Shown one piece after another: positions 41,528 to 50,147 of a stretch of 64,000 nt of DNA (the first letter of the stretch is position 1; each line of letters starts with the position of its first letter). Origin of the DNA: JBFELU01 sp041572755 (lineage in GTDB: Bacteria; Actinomycetota; Acidimicrobiia; Spongiisociales; UBA11373); NCBI GenBank assembly GCA_041572755.1, contig JBFFRY010000002.1, positions 1-64,000 of the forward strand, given 5' to 3'. The notes below the pieces were generated by a model. It was not told where the DNA came from. It worked only from the letters and a program-made list of their open reading frames with translations, and did not search any database. The position numbers were made by a program, and so were the translations under genes.

Positions 41528-42276
41528 CCGGAGCCCGAGTAGCCGGCCACCCCGAGACCGATCCTCACTGCTGCGGCGAGGTACGCCGATGCCGCGTCGG
41601 CCGGTTCGGCAACACCCGGTGGGTAGTGGTCCCCGACCACGGCCAGGGCACCGGCGGCGAGAGCGATCGCCGCCAGGTGTGATCCGTGATCGGCGACCCC
41701 GAGAATCAACTCCGAGCCGCCTTCGGTGATGCGCGCCAGGGCCCCCGCCCATGGTGGGGGTGCCGGGGCGATGAGACGGGTGACGGCACCTCCCCGGCGT
41801 GTCCGGCGACGCTTGTGTGCCCACCGGGGTCCCACGGGATCGGGGAACGGCACTGCGGTGCCGCGCCGCAGGGGGCGTCCTTCGGTGGTCCAGGCCACGA
41901 CCACCGAGGAAGCTGTCGTGGCGCGGGCACTTTCGTGGGCGGCCAGGGTTGCAGCGATACCCATGGCGAGATCGGCCGGCGCCAGGAGCGTCGTCCCGGC
42001 GGCCGCAAACCGGCGTCCCAGCGACCGGCCTCGAGGTCGGTTGGCCGTGACGCAGTGGAGACCGGATTCGGCGGCGAGCATTGCCGGGGACCCCGGCGAA
42101 GGGTCGTCGGACACGAAGACGTCGAAGCCGGCCAGTGAATCGATGGCCATCGTGCGACGGTCTTCGGTCCTCCCGGTCTGCCCGTAGAGGCCGAGGGCGG
42201 TGAGGTCCGGTTCGGCGAGCAGGATCCGCCCGGCCCGGGTTCCGACTTCACCGGTGGCGTGGAGAGCGACTCGCAC
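41524..42276 (-). CDS. Hypothetical protein with Rossmann-like N-terminus
   Basis: Read as 250 residues from GTG 42276. No recognised family. The N-terminus (VRVALHATGEVGTRAGRILL) and following ALGLYGQTGR look like a Rossmann-type GxxGxxxG beta-alpha-beta segment. A further Gly/Ala-rich half holds repeated short helices: ADLAMGIAATLAAHESARATTASSVVVAWTTEGRPLRRG and HLAAIALAAGALAVVGDHYPPGVAEPADAASAYLAAAVRIGL. No signal peptide. It lies between the gyrA operon and the B12 uptake genes, opposite in direction to both. The longer open frame upstream (to 42867) crosses the riboswitch and is not used. Function unknown. Confidence 0.6.
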   Translation of the reverse strand: MRVALHATGEVGTRAGRILLAEPDLTALGLYGQTGRTEDRRTMAIDSLAGFDVFVSDDPSPGSPAMLAAESGLHCVTANRPRGRSLGRRFAAAGTTLLAPADLAMGIAATLAAHESARATTASSVVVAWTTEGRPLRRGTAVPFPDPVGPRWAHKRRRTRRGGAVTRLIAPAPPPWAGALARITEGGSELILGVADHGSHLAAIALAAGALAVVGDHYPPGVAEPADAASAYLAAAVRIGLGVAGYSGSG

Positions 42277-42278
42277 GC

Positions 42279-42395
42279 TCAGTCGATCGGCTGCCAGGAG
42301 CCGGCACGGTCGGGGGTCCGCACCGCCCGGCGGCGCAGGAGCATCATCCCGGTGAGGGTCACGGCGACGGCGACGAAGATACGCCGGAGGGTCAT
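42279..42395 (-). CDS. Small single-helix protein, 38 residues
   Basis: ATG 42395 to TGA 42279 encodes 38 residues starting MTLRRIFVAVAVTLTGMMLL followed by a basic Arg-rich stretch. AGGA lies seven bases upstream. The stop is only two bases from the GTG of the hypothetical gene, so the pair is probably one operon. A basic start, a single hydrophobic segment and a cytoplasmic tail suggest a small membrane protein. Too short for family recognition and could be non-coding. Confidence 0.4.
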   Translation of the reverse strand: MTLRRIFVAVAVTLTGMMLLRRRAVRTPDRAGSWQPID

Positions 42396-42451
42396 GGCGA
42401 CATCCTAGGGCGACCCATAGGGGGCCTATCATGAGGGGGCCCGGTACTCGT

Positions 42452-42573
42452 GGCCGGGTGGCTCGGTGGTTCCCACCGAGGGAGGCAAGAGCGAAGCCGG
42501 TTCGAATCCGGCGCTGTCCCGCAACTGTGAAGCCCCTGCGGGGGACAAGCCAGGTCGCCTGCCACCGGGCCGG
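42452..42573 (+). ncRNA. Cobalamin (B12) riboswitch
   Basis: The segment has the class I/II cobalamin aptamer signature. The conserved core is GGCAAGAGCGAAGCCGG then TTCGAATCCGGCGCTGTCCC, followed by CGCAACTGTGA and, near the 3' end, AAGCCAGGTCGCCTGCC (42547-42563, the B12 box). The closing stem pairs GGCCGGGTGGC near 42452 with GCCACCGGGCC near 42561-42571 with one mismatch. A TATCAT (42427-42432) could be the promoter -10. It precedes btuFCD, fitting repression by the transported vitamin. The tRNA-like TTCGAATCC in it is a riboswitch feature, not a T-loop. Confidence 0.93.
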
Positions 42574-42613
42574 AAGGACGCTCTCGGAGGAAGGGTGGCC
42601 GCTCCGGCGGAGG

Positions 42614-42639
42614 CCCCTCCTCCCCGACACAGAGAGGGG
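42614..42639 (+). promoter_or_regulatory. Hairpin covering the btuF ribosome site (riboswitch expression platform)
   Basis: CCCCTC (42614-42619) can pair with GAGGGG (42634-42639), the ribosome site of btuF, leaving TCTG before the ATG at 42644. Upstream GGAGG (42586-42590) can pair with CCTCC (42616-42620), an alternative that would free the site. This suggests control at the level of translation. Confidence 0.5.
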
Positions 42640-42643
42640 TCTG

Positions 42644-43555
42644 ATGACCCGCCGGTCTTGCTGGGCGCTTCTCGCCCTGTCCCTCATGGCATCCGCATGC
42701 GGCGCCGACGGAGGAGTCGACACCACCTCGGCCCCTGCGGCACCGGACTTCCCGACGATTGTGCTGGGCGTGGAGATTCCATCCCGCCCCGAGCGAATCG
42801 TTTCGGCCTCCGCCTCCCACACCGAGATCCTGTATGCGATCGGCGCCGGGGAGGGGATCGTGGCCACCGACCTCTTCAGCGACTATCCGCCGGAGGCCGC
42901 TTCCACCGAGAAGATCGATGCGTTCAACCTCAACGTCGAAGCGGTGGCGGCCTTGGAACCGGACCTGGTGATCCTCGGTTTCGACCCGGGCGACGTCACC
43001 GCCGGTCTCGCCACCCTCGGCATCCCCGTATTGCTCTTCGATGCCCCGGCAGCGCTCGTCGACGTCTGGAACCAGGTGGAAGCCCTGGGTGCCGCGATCG
43101 GCCGGCCCGAGGAGGCGGCGACCTTGACCGCCGATATGCAGGCCTCGATCGATGAGTTGGCCGGGTCGGTGGGTGGGGGTGAGCCGACGAGCTACTACCA
43201 CGAGCTCGACCCGACGTATTTCACCATCACCTCGGAGACCTTCCTCGGGGAGCTCTACGGGTTGCTGGGCCTGCGCAGCATCGCGGATGAGGCGAGCGAT
43301 GCCGGGTTCGGCTACCCGCAACTGAACGCCGAGTTCATCATCGACGCAGACCCCGATTTCGTGTTCCTGGCCGACACCCTGTGCTGTGGTGCGACGGTGG
43401 ATTCACTCGCCGAGCGGCCCGGGTGGGATTCACTGAGCGCGGTGGCGGACGGCCGGGTCGTCGTGCTCGACGACTCGGTGGCTTCGCGATGGGGCCCGAG
43501 GATCGTCGAGTTCCTCGAGACCGTGGCGGAGGCAGTTTGGGAGGGCGCCGGGTGA
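42644..43555 (+). CDS. btuF: Cobalamin ABC transporter substrate-binding lipoprotein
   Basis: Periplasm-facing lipoprotein binding corrinoid for import. Lipobox is LMASAC (Cys17). The PeripBP_2/BtuF fold shows PERIVSASASHTEILYAIGAGEGIVATD at the N-terminus, then ALEPDLVILGF and VFLADTLCCGATVDSLAERPGWDSLSAVADGRVVVL at the C-terminus. ATG chosen from lipobox position and the riboswitch-controlled ribosome site. 303 residues. The Cys pair CC in the C-terminal lobe is unusual. Works with btuC and btuD, overlapped in GTGA and ATGA junctions. Confidence 0.92.
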   Translation: MTRRSCWALLALSLMASACGADGGVDTTSAPAAPDFPTIVLGVEIPSRPERIVSASASHTEILYAIGAGEGIVATDLFSDYPPEAASTEKIDAFNLNVEAVAALEPDLVILGFDPGDVTAGLATLGIPVLLFDAPAALVDVWNQVEALGAAIGRPEEAATLTADMQASIDELAGSVGGGEPTSYYHELDPTYFTITSETFLGELYGLLGLRSIADEASDAGFGYPQLNAEFIIDADPDFVFLADTLCCGATVDSLAERPGWDSLSAVADGRVVVLDDSVASRWGPRIVEFLETVAEAVWEGAG

Positions 43556-44580
43556 CCGGGCAGTCCCGCCGCGCCGGGCCGGGCCGCCTGACCCTCATGT
43601 TGGGGGTCCTGCTGGGCGCCGTGGTGGCCGGCCTGCTCGTCGGGCCCGTCTCGCTCAATCCCTTGCGGGTACTCGCCGAAATCGTCGACCGGTTGCCTTT
43701 GGTCTCCGTCGACAGCGGGTTGACGGAACGCGAGGCCGCCATCGTCTGGGATCTCAGGTTGCCGCGGGTGGTGTTGGGGGCGATCGTTGGGGCGGTGCTC
43801 TCCGTGGCCGGTGGCGCCTATCAGGGCGTGTTTCGCAACCCCCTGGCAGATCCGTATCTCCTCGGAGTGGCGGCCGGTGCCGGTCTCGGGGCGACGCTGG
43901 CCATCGTGGGGGGCCAGTCGACCGGGGGTTTCGTGCCTCTGGCGGCCTTTGTCGGCGCCGTAGCCGCCGTGGCCGCCGCCTATGGGCTGGGGAGCGCCGG
44001 GGGAATGACGGGGTCGTCGCTGATCCTCGCCGGCGTGGCGGTGGCGGCCTTCTTCACGGCGGCACAGACCTATGTTCAGCAGCGCAACGCCGACACGATC
44101 CGGGAGGTCTTCGCCTGGATCCTGGGAAGGCTGGGGACGGCCGGATGGCACGAGGTGCGGCTGGTCATTCCCTATGCGTTCGTGTCGGTGGTCGTGATCC
44201 TGCTGCATCGCAGGCTGCTCGACGTGATGGCGGTGGGCGAGGACGAGGCCGGGACACTGGGCGTCGACCCGGCCCGGGTGCGGCTCACGGTGGTGCTCGC
44301 AGCAACGCTGGGGACGGCGGCGGTGGTGGCGGTGAGCGGCCTCATAGGCTTCGTCGGGATCATCGTGCCTCACACGATCCGCCTCATGTTCGGGGGTAGC
44401 TACCGCTCGATCCTTCCTTTGGCCGTGATCGGCGGAGCCGCGTTTCTGGTGCTCGCCGATCTCGCCGCCCGTACCGTGCTGGCACCCGCCGAGGTCCCGA
44501 TCGGTGTGGTGACTGCCTTCCTGGGTGCCCCGTTCTTCGGTGTGGTGCTTCGCAGTTCGGTGCGGAGGAGGACCTCATGA
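43552..44580 (+). CDS. btuC: Cobalamin ABC transporter permease (FecCD family)
   Basis: 342-residue membrane permease with about ten hydrophobic helices; family motifs include the RLPRVVLGAIVGAVLSVAGGAYQGVFRNPLADPYLLGV segment, SSLILAGVAVAAFFTAAQTY, and the cytoplasmic coupling sequence HRRLLDVMAVGEDEAGTLGVD with VVAVSGLIGFVGIIVPHTIRLMFG. GTG 43552 overlaps the btuF stop (GTGA). Forms the membrane channel of the BtuFCD importer. Confidence 0.93.
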   Translation: MTGQSRRAGPGRLTLMLGVLLGAVVAGLLVGPVSLNPLRVLAEIVDRLPLVSVDSGLTEREAAIVWDLRLPRVVLGAIVGAVLSVAGGAYQGVFRNPLADPYLLGVAAGAGLGATLAIVGGQSTGGFVPLAAFVGAVAAVAAAYGLGSAGGMTGSSLILAGVAVAAFFTAAQTYVQQRNADTIREVFAWILGRLGTAGWHEVRLVIPYAFVSVVVILLHRRLLDVMAVGEDEAGTLGVDPARVRLTVVLAATLGTAAVVAVSGLIGFVGIIVPHTIRLMFGGSYRSILPLAVIGGAAFLVLADLAARTVLAPAEVPIGVVTAFLGAPFFGVVLRSSVRRRTS

Positions 44581-45356
44581 GCGGAATCGCGACATCGGGC
44601 GTCACCGTGGCCTACAACGGGCGCGCCGTCCTCGACGGCGTCGACCTGCGCGTGGCCGGCGGTGAATGGGTGGCCGTCATCGGGCCCAACGGGGCCGGGA
44701 AGACGACGTTGTTGCGGGCGGTCTCCGGAACGGTGCCCTTTGGGGGGTCGGTGCTCATCGGCGGCGTGCCGATCGACTCGATGTCACGACGCGAGGCGTC
44801 CCGAGCGATCGCGGTCGTTCCCCAGCATCCGGTGATTCCCAGCGGGGCCACGGCCCTCGACTACGTCCTGCTCGGCCGGACCCCCTACATCGGCTATTGG
44901 GAGATGGAGCAGGCCGAGGACGTTCGCATCGCCCGCTCCGCGCTGGAGAGACTGGACTGTGGGGAACTCGCCCGGCGCCAGGTGGGCAGGTTGTCGGGAG
45001 GGGAACGGCAGCGGGTCGTACTGGCCCGAGCCCTCGCCCAGGATGCCGAGATCCTCCTGCTCGACGAGCCGACGACATCGCTCGACATCGGGCATCAACA
45101 GCAGGTGCTCGACCTCGTCGACGGTCTTCGTCGGGAGCGGGGGATCACCGTCCTGGCGGCCTTCCACGATCTCACGCTCGCCGCCCAATACGCGGATCGG
45201 ATGGCGCTGCTCGACGGGGGCGTGATCGTCGCCGACGGACCGCCCACAGAGGTGCTCACGGCCGACGTGCTGGCGCGGTTCTCGGGTGCGAGGGTAACGG
45301 TGCTGCGGAGCCCCGATGGTGATCCGATCGTTGTGCCCCTGAGGGATCAGGCGTAG
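44577..45356 (+). CDS. btuD: Cobalamin ABC transporter ATP-binding protein
   Basis: 259 residues. Walker A GPNGAGKTTLLRAVSG, signature LSGGERQRVVLARAL, Walker B ILLLDEPTTSLDIGH and switch His AFHDLTLAAQYADR. The ATGA overlap with btuC couples translation. The C-terminal strand is short, as in siderophore/B12 ATPases. Together with btuF and btuC forms the uptake system controlled by the riboswitch; no cobalamin biosynthesis genes are in view. Confidence 0.93.
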   Translation: MSGIATSGVTVAYNGRAVLDGVDLRVAGGEWVAVIGPNGAGKTTLLRAVSGTVPFGGSVLIGGVPIDSMSRREASRAIAVVPQHPVIPSGATALDYVLLGRTPYIGYWEMEQAEDVRIARSALERLDCGELARRQVGRLSGGERQRVVLARALAQDAEILLLDEPTTSLDIGHQQQVLDLVDGLRRERGITVLAAFHDLTLAAQYADRMALLDGGVIVADGPPTEVLTADVLARFSGARVTVLRSPDGDPIVVPLRDQA

Positions 45357-46075
45357 TTGTTGTACAGCGAACCGATGGCGTAGGAGACCGCGGCCCCCCC
45401 GGCCGCCACGGCCATGTTCTCGAGTCCGGCGACGATCGGGTTCGTGTGGGTGGTGACGGTCTTCACGGCGCCGACCACGAACAGGGCGATCCCGCTGCCG
45501 GCGGCGGCCACCAGCAAGCCCATGCCGGTGTTTGTGATGAATGCGAAGGGGAGCACCGAGGGAAGCGATCCGGCGAGGAACAGCAGTCCGGACATGACCA
45601 TGGCGGTGATCGGCGAGCGCCGTTCGGTGTCGACGACCCCGAACTCCAGGGCCATCATCACCTTCAGGAAGGCCTCGTCGTCGGCATCGAGGATGGTGAC
45701 GATCCGCTCGATCTCATCGGCGGGGAACCCGAGATCGCCGAACATCTCCCTGATCTCGTCGCGTTCGACATCGCGATGGAACCGGAGGTGCTCCCGTTCC
45801 AACTCCATCTCCTTGTCGAAGACCTCTTCCTGGGACTTCGTCGCCATGTACTCACCGGCGGCCATCGACACCGCTCCGGCGACCGAGGCCGCCAGCGCCG
45901 CCAGCAGCACCTCCCGGTTGGCGAGGCCACCGCCGACGACCCCGACGACGAGCAGGAAGATCGAGACCAACCCGTCGTTGACCCCGAGGATGATGTCGCG
46001 GATGTATTGGCGGGCGACACCGCTGTGTTCACGGTAGGGAGGGGCCTCGACGGCGGTGTCCTTGGGCGTTGCCAT
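45347..46075 (-). CDS. VIT1/CCC1-family iron/manganese transporter
   Basis: About 242 residues from ATG 46075. Family motif YIRDIILGVNDGLVSIFLLVVGVVGGG at the N-terminus with five predicted membrane helices, the acidic helix insertion between helices 2 and 3 (KEMELEREHLRFHRDVERDEIREMFGDLGF) that binds metal in VIT1, and a C-terminal FVVGAVKTVTTHTNPIVAGLE. Likely moves Fe(II) or Mn(II) across the membrane. A longer open frame to 46234 has a composition unlike coding DNA. Convergent with btuD by 10 bp. Confidence 0.9.
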   Translation of the reverse strand: MATPKDTAVEAPPYREHSGVARQYIRDIILGVNDGLVSIFLLVVGVVGGGLANREVLLAALAASVAGAVSMAAGEYMATKSQEEVFDKEMELEREHLRFHRDVERDEIREMFGDLGFPADEIERIVTILDADDEAFLKVMMALEFGVVDTERRSPITAMVMSGLLFLAGSLPSVLPFAFITNTGMGLLVAAAGSGIALFVVGAVKTVTTHTNPIVAGLENMAVAAGGAAVSYAIGSLYNNYA

Positions 46076-46172
46076 CGGGGAGGAGTGTATTCGTCGGATG
46101 AGCGGTGAACGCCCCCCCGGCGAGTCGGGGGCTCGATGGGTAGCCTCGCGGGGAGCAGTCGACGGAGGATCG

Positions 46173-47009
46173 GTGGCTGAGGAGATCACGGCAGAGGCGG
46201 CGGAGGTACCGCGGAACCGCAACAGCCGGGGCAAGTTGAAGCGGAGGTACTACGAGGACGAGTTGGCCAAGCTGCAGATCGAGTTGGCCAAGCTGCAGTC
46301 CTGGATCCGCCAGAAGGGGCTCAAGGTCGTGGTGATCTTCGAGGGCAGGGACGCCGCGGGGAAGGGCGGTGTGATCAAGAGGATCGCCGAAAGGCTCAAT
46401 CCCCGGGTGTGTCGGATCGTGGCGTTGGGAACCCCGACCGAGCGGGAGAAGACGCAGTGGTATTTCCAGCGTTACGTGGAGCGGCTTCCCGCATCCGGGG
46501 AGATGGTGCTGTTCGATCGCAGCTGGTACAACCGGGCGGGTGTGGAACGGGTGATGGGGTTCTGCGACGACGAGGAGTACTGGGAGTTCCTCCGATCGTG
46601 TCCGGAGTTCGAGCGGATGTTGGTGCGCTCCGGGATCACGCTGATCAAGTACTGGTTCTCGGTGAGCCTCGAAGAGCAGGAGCGGCGCTTTCAGGCCCGC
46701 ATGAAGGATCCCAAGAAGCGTTGGAAGCTCAGCGACATGGACCTGGAGTCGCGCATGCGGTGGCAGGAGTACTCCAAGGCGAAGGACGAGATGCTGGCTC
46801 ACACCGACATCAAGCAAGCGCCGTGGTACGTGGTGCCCGCCGACGACAAGAGGGCGGCCCGCCTCAACTGCATTGCCCACATGCTGACGCTCATCTCCTA
46901 CGAGGACCTCACCCGCCAGATGACGTCGCTGCCGGAGCGACCCGAGGAGCGGCGCGGCTACGTCCGGCCGCCGATGGAAGATCAGACGTTCATCGAGGAG
47001 CGGTTCTAG
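46173..47009 (+). CDS. ppk2: Polyphosphate kinase 2 (PPK2 class I)
   Basis: Transfers phosphate between polyphosphate and nucleotides. GTG 46173 has GGAGG five bases upstream and gives 278 residues. Walker A GRDAAGKGGVIKRI, the GTPTEREKTQWYFQRYVERLP segment, Walker B DRSWYNRAGVERVMGF and the lid motif KDPKKRWKLSDMDLESR are all complete. The earlier ATG at 46056 lies in the promoter region of the divergent transporter gene and is not used. Convergent with malQ by 4 bp. Confidence 0.93.
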   Translation: MAEEITAEAAEVPRNRNSRGKLKRRYYEDELAKLQIELAKLQSWIRQKGLKVVVIFEGRDAAGKGGVIKRIAERLNPRVCRIVALGTPTEREKTQWYFQRYVERLPASGEMVLFDRSWYNRAGVERVMGFCDDEEYWEFLRSCPEFERMLVRSGITLIKYWFSVSLEEQERRFQARMKDPKKRWKLSDMDLESRMRWQEYSKAKDEMLAHTDIKQAPWYVVPADDKRAARLNCIAHMLTLISYEDLTRQMTSLPERPEERRGYVRPPMEDQTFIEERF

Positions 47010-48478
47010 GCCCGCTCGGTGCGGCGGTTGAGGCCGTTGATGCGCTGCGAAAGGTCTCCGGTGAGGGCGTTCGGGCCGACACGCCAACACCAGTTTCCCC
47101 GCACGGTCGCCGGAGTGTTCATCCGGGCGGCGGTGTCGAGCCCGAGGAAGTCCTGGAGGGGGGCTATGGCCAGCCGGGCCCGGGAAGCCCACACGGCTTC
47201 GATCATCGCATCGACGACCTGTGAGCCGCTCACCCCCAGATAGCGGCGGGCCCGGCGTTGCTCGGCGTTGGAAGCCGACCGGTACCACCCGAGGGTGGTG
47301 TCGTTGTCGTGGGTTCCGGTGTAGGCGATGCAGTGCTCGGGATAGTGCTCGGGGAGGAAGGCATTGTCCGGGTCGCCATCGAAGGCGAACTGGAGGATCT
47401 TCATCCCCGGGAGGCCCAACTCGTCGCGCAGGGCGGGCACCGCGGGATGCAACTCACCGAGGTCTTCGGCGATGATGGGAAGCCCTCCGAGGGCGGCCTC
47501 GACGGCATCGAAGAACGGCCGTCCCGGACCGTCGACCCAGCGGCCCGTCTCGGCCGTCGGGGAACCCGCCGGTATCTCCCAGTAGTCGACGAAGCCCCGG
47601 AAATGGTCGATGCGGACCACGTCGACGAGCCGGCGGGCGCTGCGGAGGCGTTCGATCCACCAGGAGTAGCCGTCGGCGGCGTGAGCCGCCCAGGCGTAGA
47701 GCGGGTTGCCCCACAGTTGGCCGGTCTTCGAGAAGTAGTCCGGGGGGACGCCGGCCACGACGCTGGGCCGCCGCCGGTCGTCGAGTTCGAAGAGGTCCGG
47801 TCGGGCCCAGACCTCGACGCTGTCGAGGGCAACGAAGATCGGGATGTCGCCGATGATGCGGATTCCGGCTCGGCCGGCCCGCTCCCGGAGGAGCCCCAAC
47901 TGCCGGAAGAAGAGGAACTGGGTGAATGCGTGACGGTCGACGGAGGCGGCGTGCTTCCGCCGGTCGATGGCCCCGGGTTCGGCGAGACGGAGCTCCTCGG
48001 GCCACTCCCACCACGGCCTCGCCCCTTGTGCCTCCTTGAGGGCCATGAAGAGCGCGTAGTCACCGACCCAGGAGTTTTGGGCGCAGAACCCTTCGTAGTC
48101 GGTGCGAAGAGGATGGTCCGGTGAGTTGAGATGCGCCTCTTCGAGCAGCCGCTGTTTCCAGGGGATCACCGCGCCGAAATCGACGATGTCGTCGGGGAAT
48201 GAGGGGCGATCGTCGAGGCGAGCAGCGGGAACGAGTCCGTCCTCGACGAGCAGCTCGGGGGAGATGAGGTTCGGGTTCCCGGCGTGCGCCGAGAAGCTCT
48301 GATAGGGAGAGTCGCCGTACCCGGTCGGGCCGATCGGCAGGATCTGCCAGTGGCGGCAACCCGTACCTGCCAGCCAATCGATCCACCGGTGGGATTGGGG
48401 CCCGAGGTCGCCGATGCCGAAGGCACCCGGGAGCGAGGTCGGGTGAAGCAGGATGCCGGAGGAGCGGTCGGGGAACAT
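47006..48478 (-). CDS. malQ: 4-alpha-glucanotransferase (amylomaltase, GH77)
   Basis: 490 residues. N-terminal SSGILLHPTSLPGAFGIGDLG, then YGDSPYQSFSAHAGNPNLIS; catalytic nucleophile in VVRIDHFRGFVDYWEIPAG, acid/base in IIAEDLGEL, and substrate-binding TGTHDNDTTLGW are all present. Disproportionates malto-oligosaccharides; with no other glycogen genes nearby, pathway placement is uncertain. ATG start, with GGGGAACATCGG upstream. Complete length for the shorter GH77 class. Confidence 0.94.
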   Translation of the reverse strand: MFPDRSSGILLHPTSLPGAFGIGDLGPQSHRWIDWLAGTGCRHWQILPIGPTGYGDSPYQSFSAHAGNPNLISPELLVEDGLVPAARLDDRPSFPDDIVDFGAVIPWKQRLLEEAHLNSPDHPLRTDYEGFCAQNSWVGDYALFMALKEAQGARPWWEWPEELRLAEPGAIDRRKHAASVDRHAFTQFLFFRQLGLLRERAGRAGIRIIGDIPIFVALDSVEVWARPDLFELDDRRRPSVVAGVPPDYFSKTGQLWGNPLYAWAAHAADGYSWWIERLRSARRLVDVVRIDHFRGFVDYWEIPAGSPTAETGRWVDGPGRPFFDAVEAALGGLPIIAEDLGELHPAVPALRDELGLPGMKILQFAFDGDPDNAFLPEHYPEHCIAYTGTHDNDTTLGWYRSASNAEQRRARRYLGVSGSQVVDAMIEAVWASRARLAIAPLQDFLGLDTAARMNTPATVRGNWCWRVGPNALTGDLSQRINGLNRRTERA

Positions 48479-48525
48479 CGGGCCGGATCATGTTACGGCC
48501 GATAACCTCAACTGCGGAGGTCGTG

Positions 48526-49290
48526 ATGGCGGGCCGGAGATCCCGGGTGTATCGGGCCGACCGGGTGGCGCCGTTGCAGTGGGTGCTTTCGGTCGATGGA
48601 AGACCGCAGTCCGATCACCGGTCCTACCGAGCCGCGGTGCAGCACGCCCGGGCGGTGGAGCGTGGATTCAGGACGAGGCGAGCCGTGGTTCGCAACGGCA
48701 TCACCCTGCTCGTGTGCCTCATCGCTGTGGGTCTCGTCGTCGAATTCCGGCATGTCGCCAATCCGGACTACGACCCGGCGCGCGCCTTCGTCGAACGCAT
48801 GGAGGCAGAAGCCCGCGCCACGATCGCCGGATCGGTGGTGGAGCCCGACGGGGACATTCGGGCGGCGTCATTCCTGCTCGAGGTCGGCACCGCCGGAGAG
48901 CAGGAGGTTTGGGTGATCACCGGGGACTTCGGCGGAGACTGCTACTTGATCCGGTGGCGGCCGGGCGAAGCACCGTTTGTCGCCGTGCTTGCACCCCGTC
49001 ACCCGTGTGAGCCGGGACCGGCGGCTTTGTCCACAGCGGCCGATGGCTTCGAGCGGGTGGCGGTGCAACTGTTCGCCGACCGGCCGATCGACTGGGATCC
49101 GGTTCTCCCGGCGGAGGAGAACCTGGCGGTGTGGTTCTTCCCGGTCGTCTTCGTGACGGCCTTCCTGGTGCTTCGGACTCTGGTGAGCATTTCGATCATC
49201 GCCATACAACGGGGGGTTCCCACGCCGGCCATACCGGTGGAACGCCGTGAGCCCGGCGATCAGCGGCAGAGGTCGGTGACGAGCGGATAG
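48526..49290 (+). CDS. Membrane protein of unknown function
   Basis: 254 residues from ATG 48526, which has GGAGG five bases upstream. Layout: basic N-terminal 55 residues without a membrane segment, hydrophobic helix about 59-80 (GITLLVCLIAVGLVVEF), an extracellular domain (about 85-200) with SFLLEVGTAGEQEVWVITGDFGGDCYLIRW and a Cys pair (C-Y / HPCEPGP), and a second helix about 213-240. Similar two-helix proteins with an exposed beta domain occur in actinobacteria, without an assigned role. Convergent and overlapping the M23 gene by 31 bp. Confidence 0.6.
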   Translation: MAGRRSRVYRADRVAPLQWVLSVDGRPQSDHRSYRAAVQHARAVERGFRTRRAVVRNGITLLVCLIAVGLVVEFRHVANPDYDPARAFVERMEAEARATIAGSVVEPDGDIRAASFLLEVGTAGEQEVWVITGDFGGDCYLIRWRPGEAPFVAVLAPRHPCEPGPAALSTAADGFERVAVQLFADRPIDWDPVLPAEENLAVWFFPVVFVTAFLVLRTLVSISIIAIQRGVPTPAIPVERREPGDQRQRSVTSG

Positions 49291-50123
49291 GGGTCGACGA
49301 GGTAGTCGAGCCCGCCCCCGCGGGGCATCCAGCCGAGGTGGAGGTGCGGCGTGTCGGCGTTGCCGGTCACGCCCACCCAGCCGACGAGGTCGCCGGCCTC
49401 GACCGGATCACCGGGCCCGACCCCCGGGGCATATCCGGCGAGGTGGGCGTAGTAGTAGTCCTGGCCGGTGATTGCTCCGTGGATGTAGAGGCCCCAGCCG
49501 CCGGCCCAGTGCCAATCGGCCTGGGTTACGAAGCCGTCTTCGATGGCCACCAGGGGGGTGCCCCACTCGGCGAGAAGGTCGATGCCCTTGTGGGTCCGGC
49601 CCCAGGGGCGTCCTTCGCCCCAGTCGTGCTCGTAGTGGTGCCATCCCTCGACCGGGCAGACACGGCCGTGGAGGTCGAAGTCGAGACCGAGACGCCGGCC
49701 GACGGCGACCCGAACCTTTCGCGCCGTTGTGACGGCATCCTGATGCAGGACCCAAGCCCCGAGGAGGCGGCGGAGGGACTCCAGCCGATCCGGCTCGGCG
49801 CCGAGCATCTGCTTCATGATCTCGGTGGCGACCAGGCCTTCGTCGACCCGCCCGACGATGGGCAGCAGAACGGCCCCGGCCCCGGCCCGGGCCTCGTCGA
49901 GGGCCGCTTCCACGGAGGAGAGGCGCGCCCCGAGACGGGCGGTCTGATCGCCGCCGGCCAGCCACCGGTTGGATCGGGCGACCACCGTGACTTCGAGGCG
50001 GAGCCGCTGGGTGACGGCGGCCAGTTCGTCTTCGGGTGGTTGCTCCTGGGCTCCGGCGCCCGGAGCCGCGACGATCAAACTCGCGGCGAGAGCGGCAACG
50101 AAGGCACGCCGGGGGGGTCTCAT
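49260..50123 (-). CDS. Secreted M23-family metallopeptidase
   Basis: 287 residues. Signal peptide 1-25 (RRAFVAALAASLIVAAPGAGAQ). A helical region (about 30-140) precedes the LytM/M23 domain. The zinc motif is spread over HKGIDLLAEWGTPLVAIEDG (H at about 182 and D at 186) and YYYAHLAGY...TPHLHLGW (final H). The family cleaves peptidoglycan cross-links or acts as an activator when residues are missing; here the catalytic residues look intact. ATG start. Probably a wall-remodelling enzyme acting outside the membrane. Confidence 0.88.
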   Translation of the reverse strand: MRPPRRAFVAALAASLIVAAPGAGAQEQPPEDELAAVTQRLRLEVTVVARSNRWLAGGDQTARLGARLSSVEAALDEARAGAGAVLLPIVGRVDEGLVATEIMKQMLGAEPDRLESLRRLLGAWVLHQDAVTTARKVRVAVGRRLGLDFDLHGRVCPVEGWHHYEHDWGEGRPWGRTHKGIDLLAEWGTPLVAIEDGFVTQADWHWAGGWGLYIHGAITGQDYYYAHLAGYAPGVGPGDPVEAGDLVGWVGVTGNADTPHLHLGWMPRGGGLDYLVDPYPLVTDLCR

Positions 50124-50147
50124 CAGCGCCGAGGGTAGCGAGGCGCC

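Noticed and set aside
42500..42525. Possible tRNA T-loop (GGTTCGAATCC)
   Set aside because: The sequence is inside the cobalamin riboswitch core; no acceptor or anticodon arm surrounds it.
42431..42643. N-terminal extension of btuF in an open frame to 42431
   Set aside because: It crosses the riboswitch; the lipoprotein signal begins at ATG 42644.
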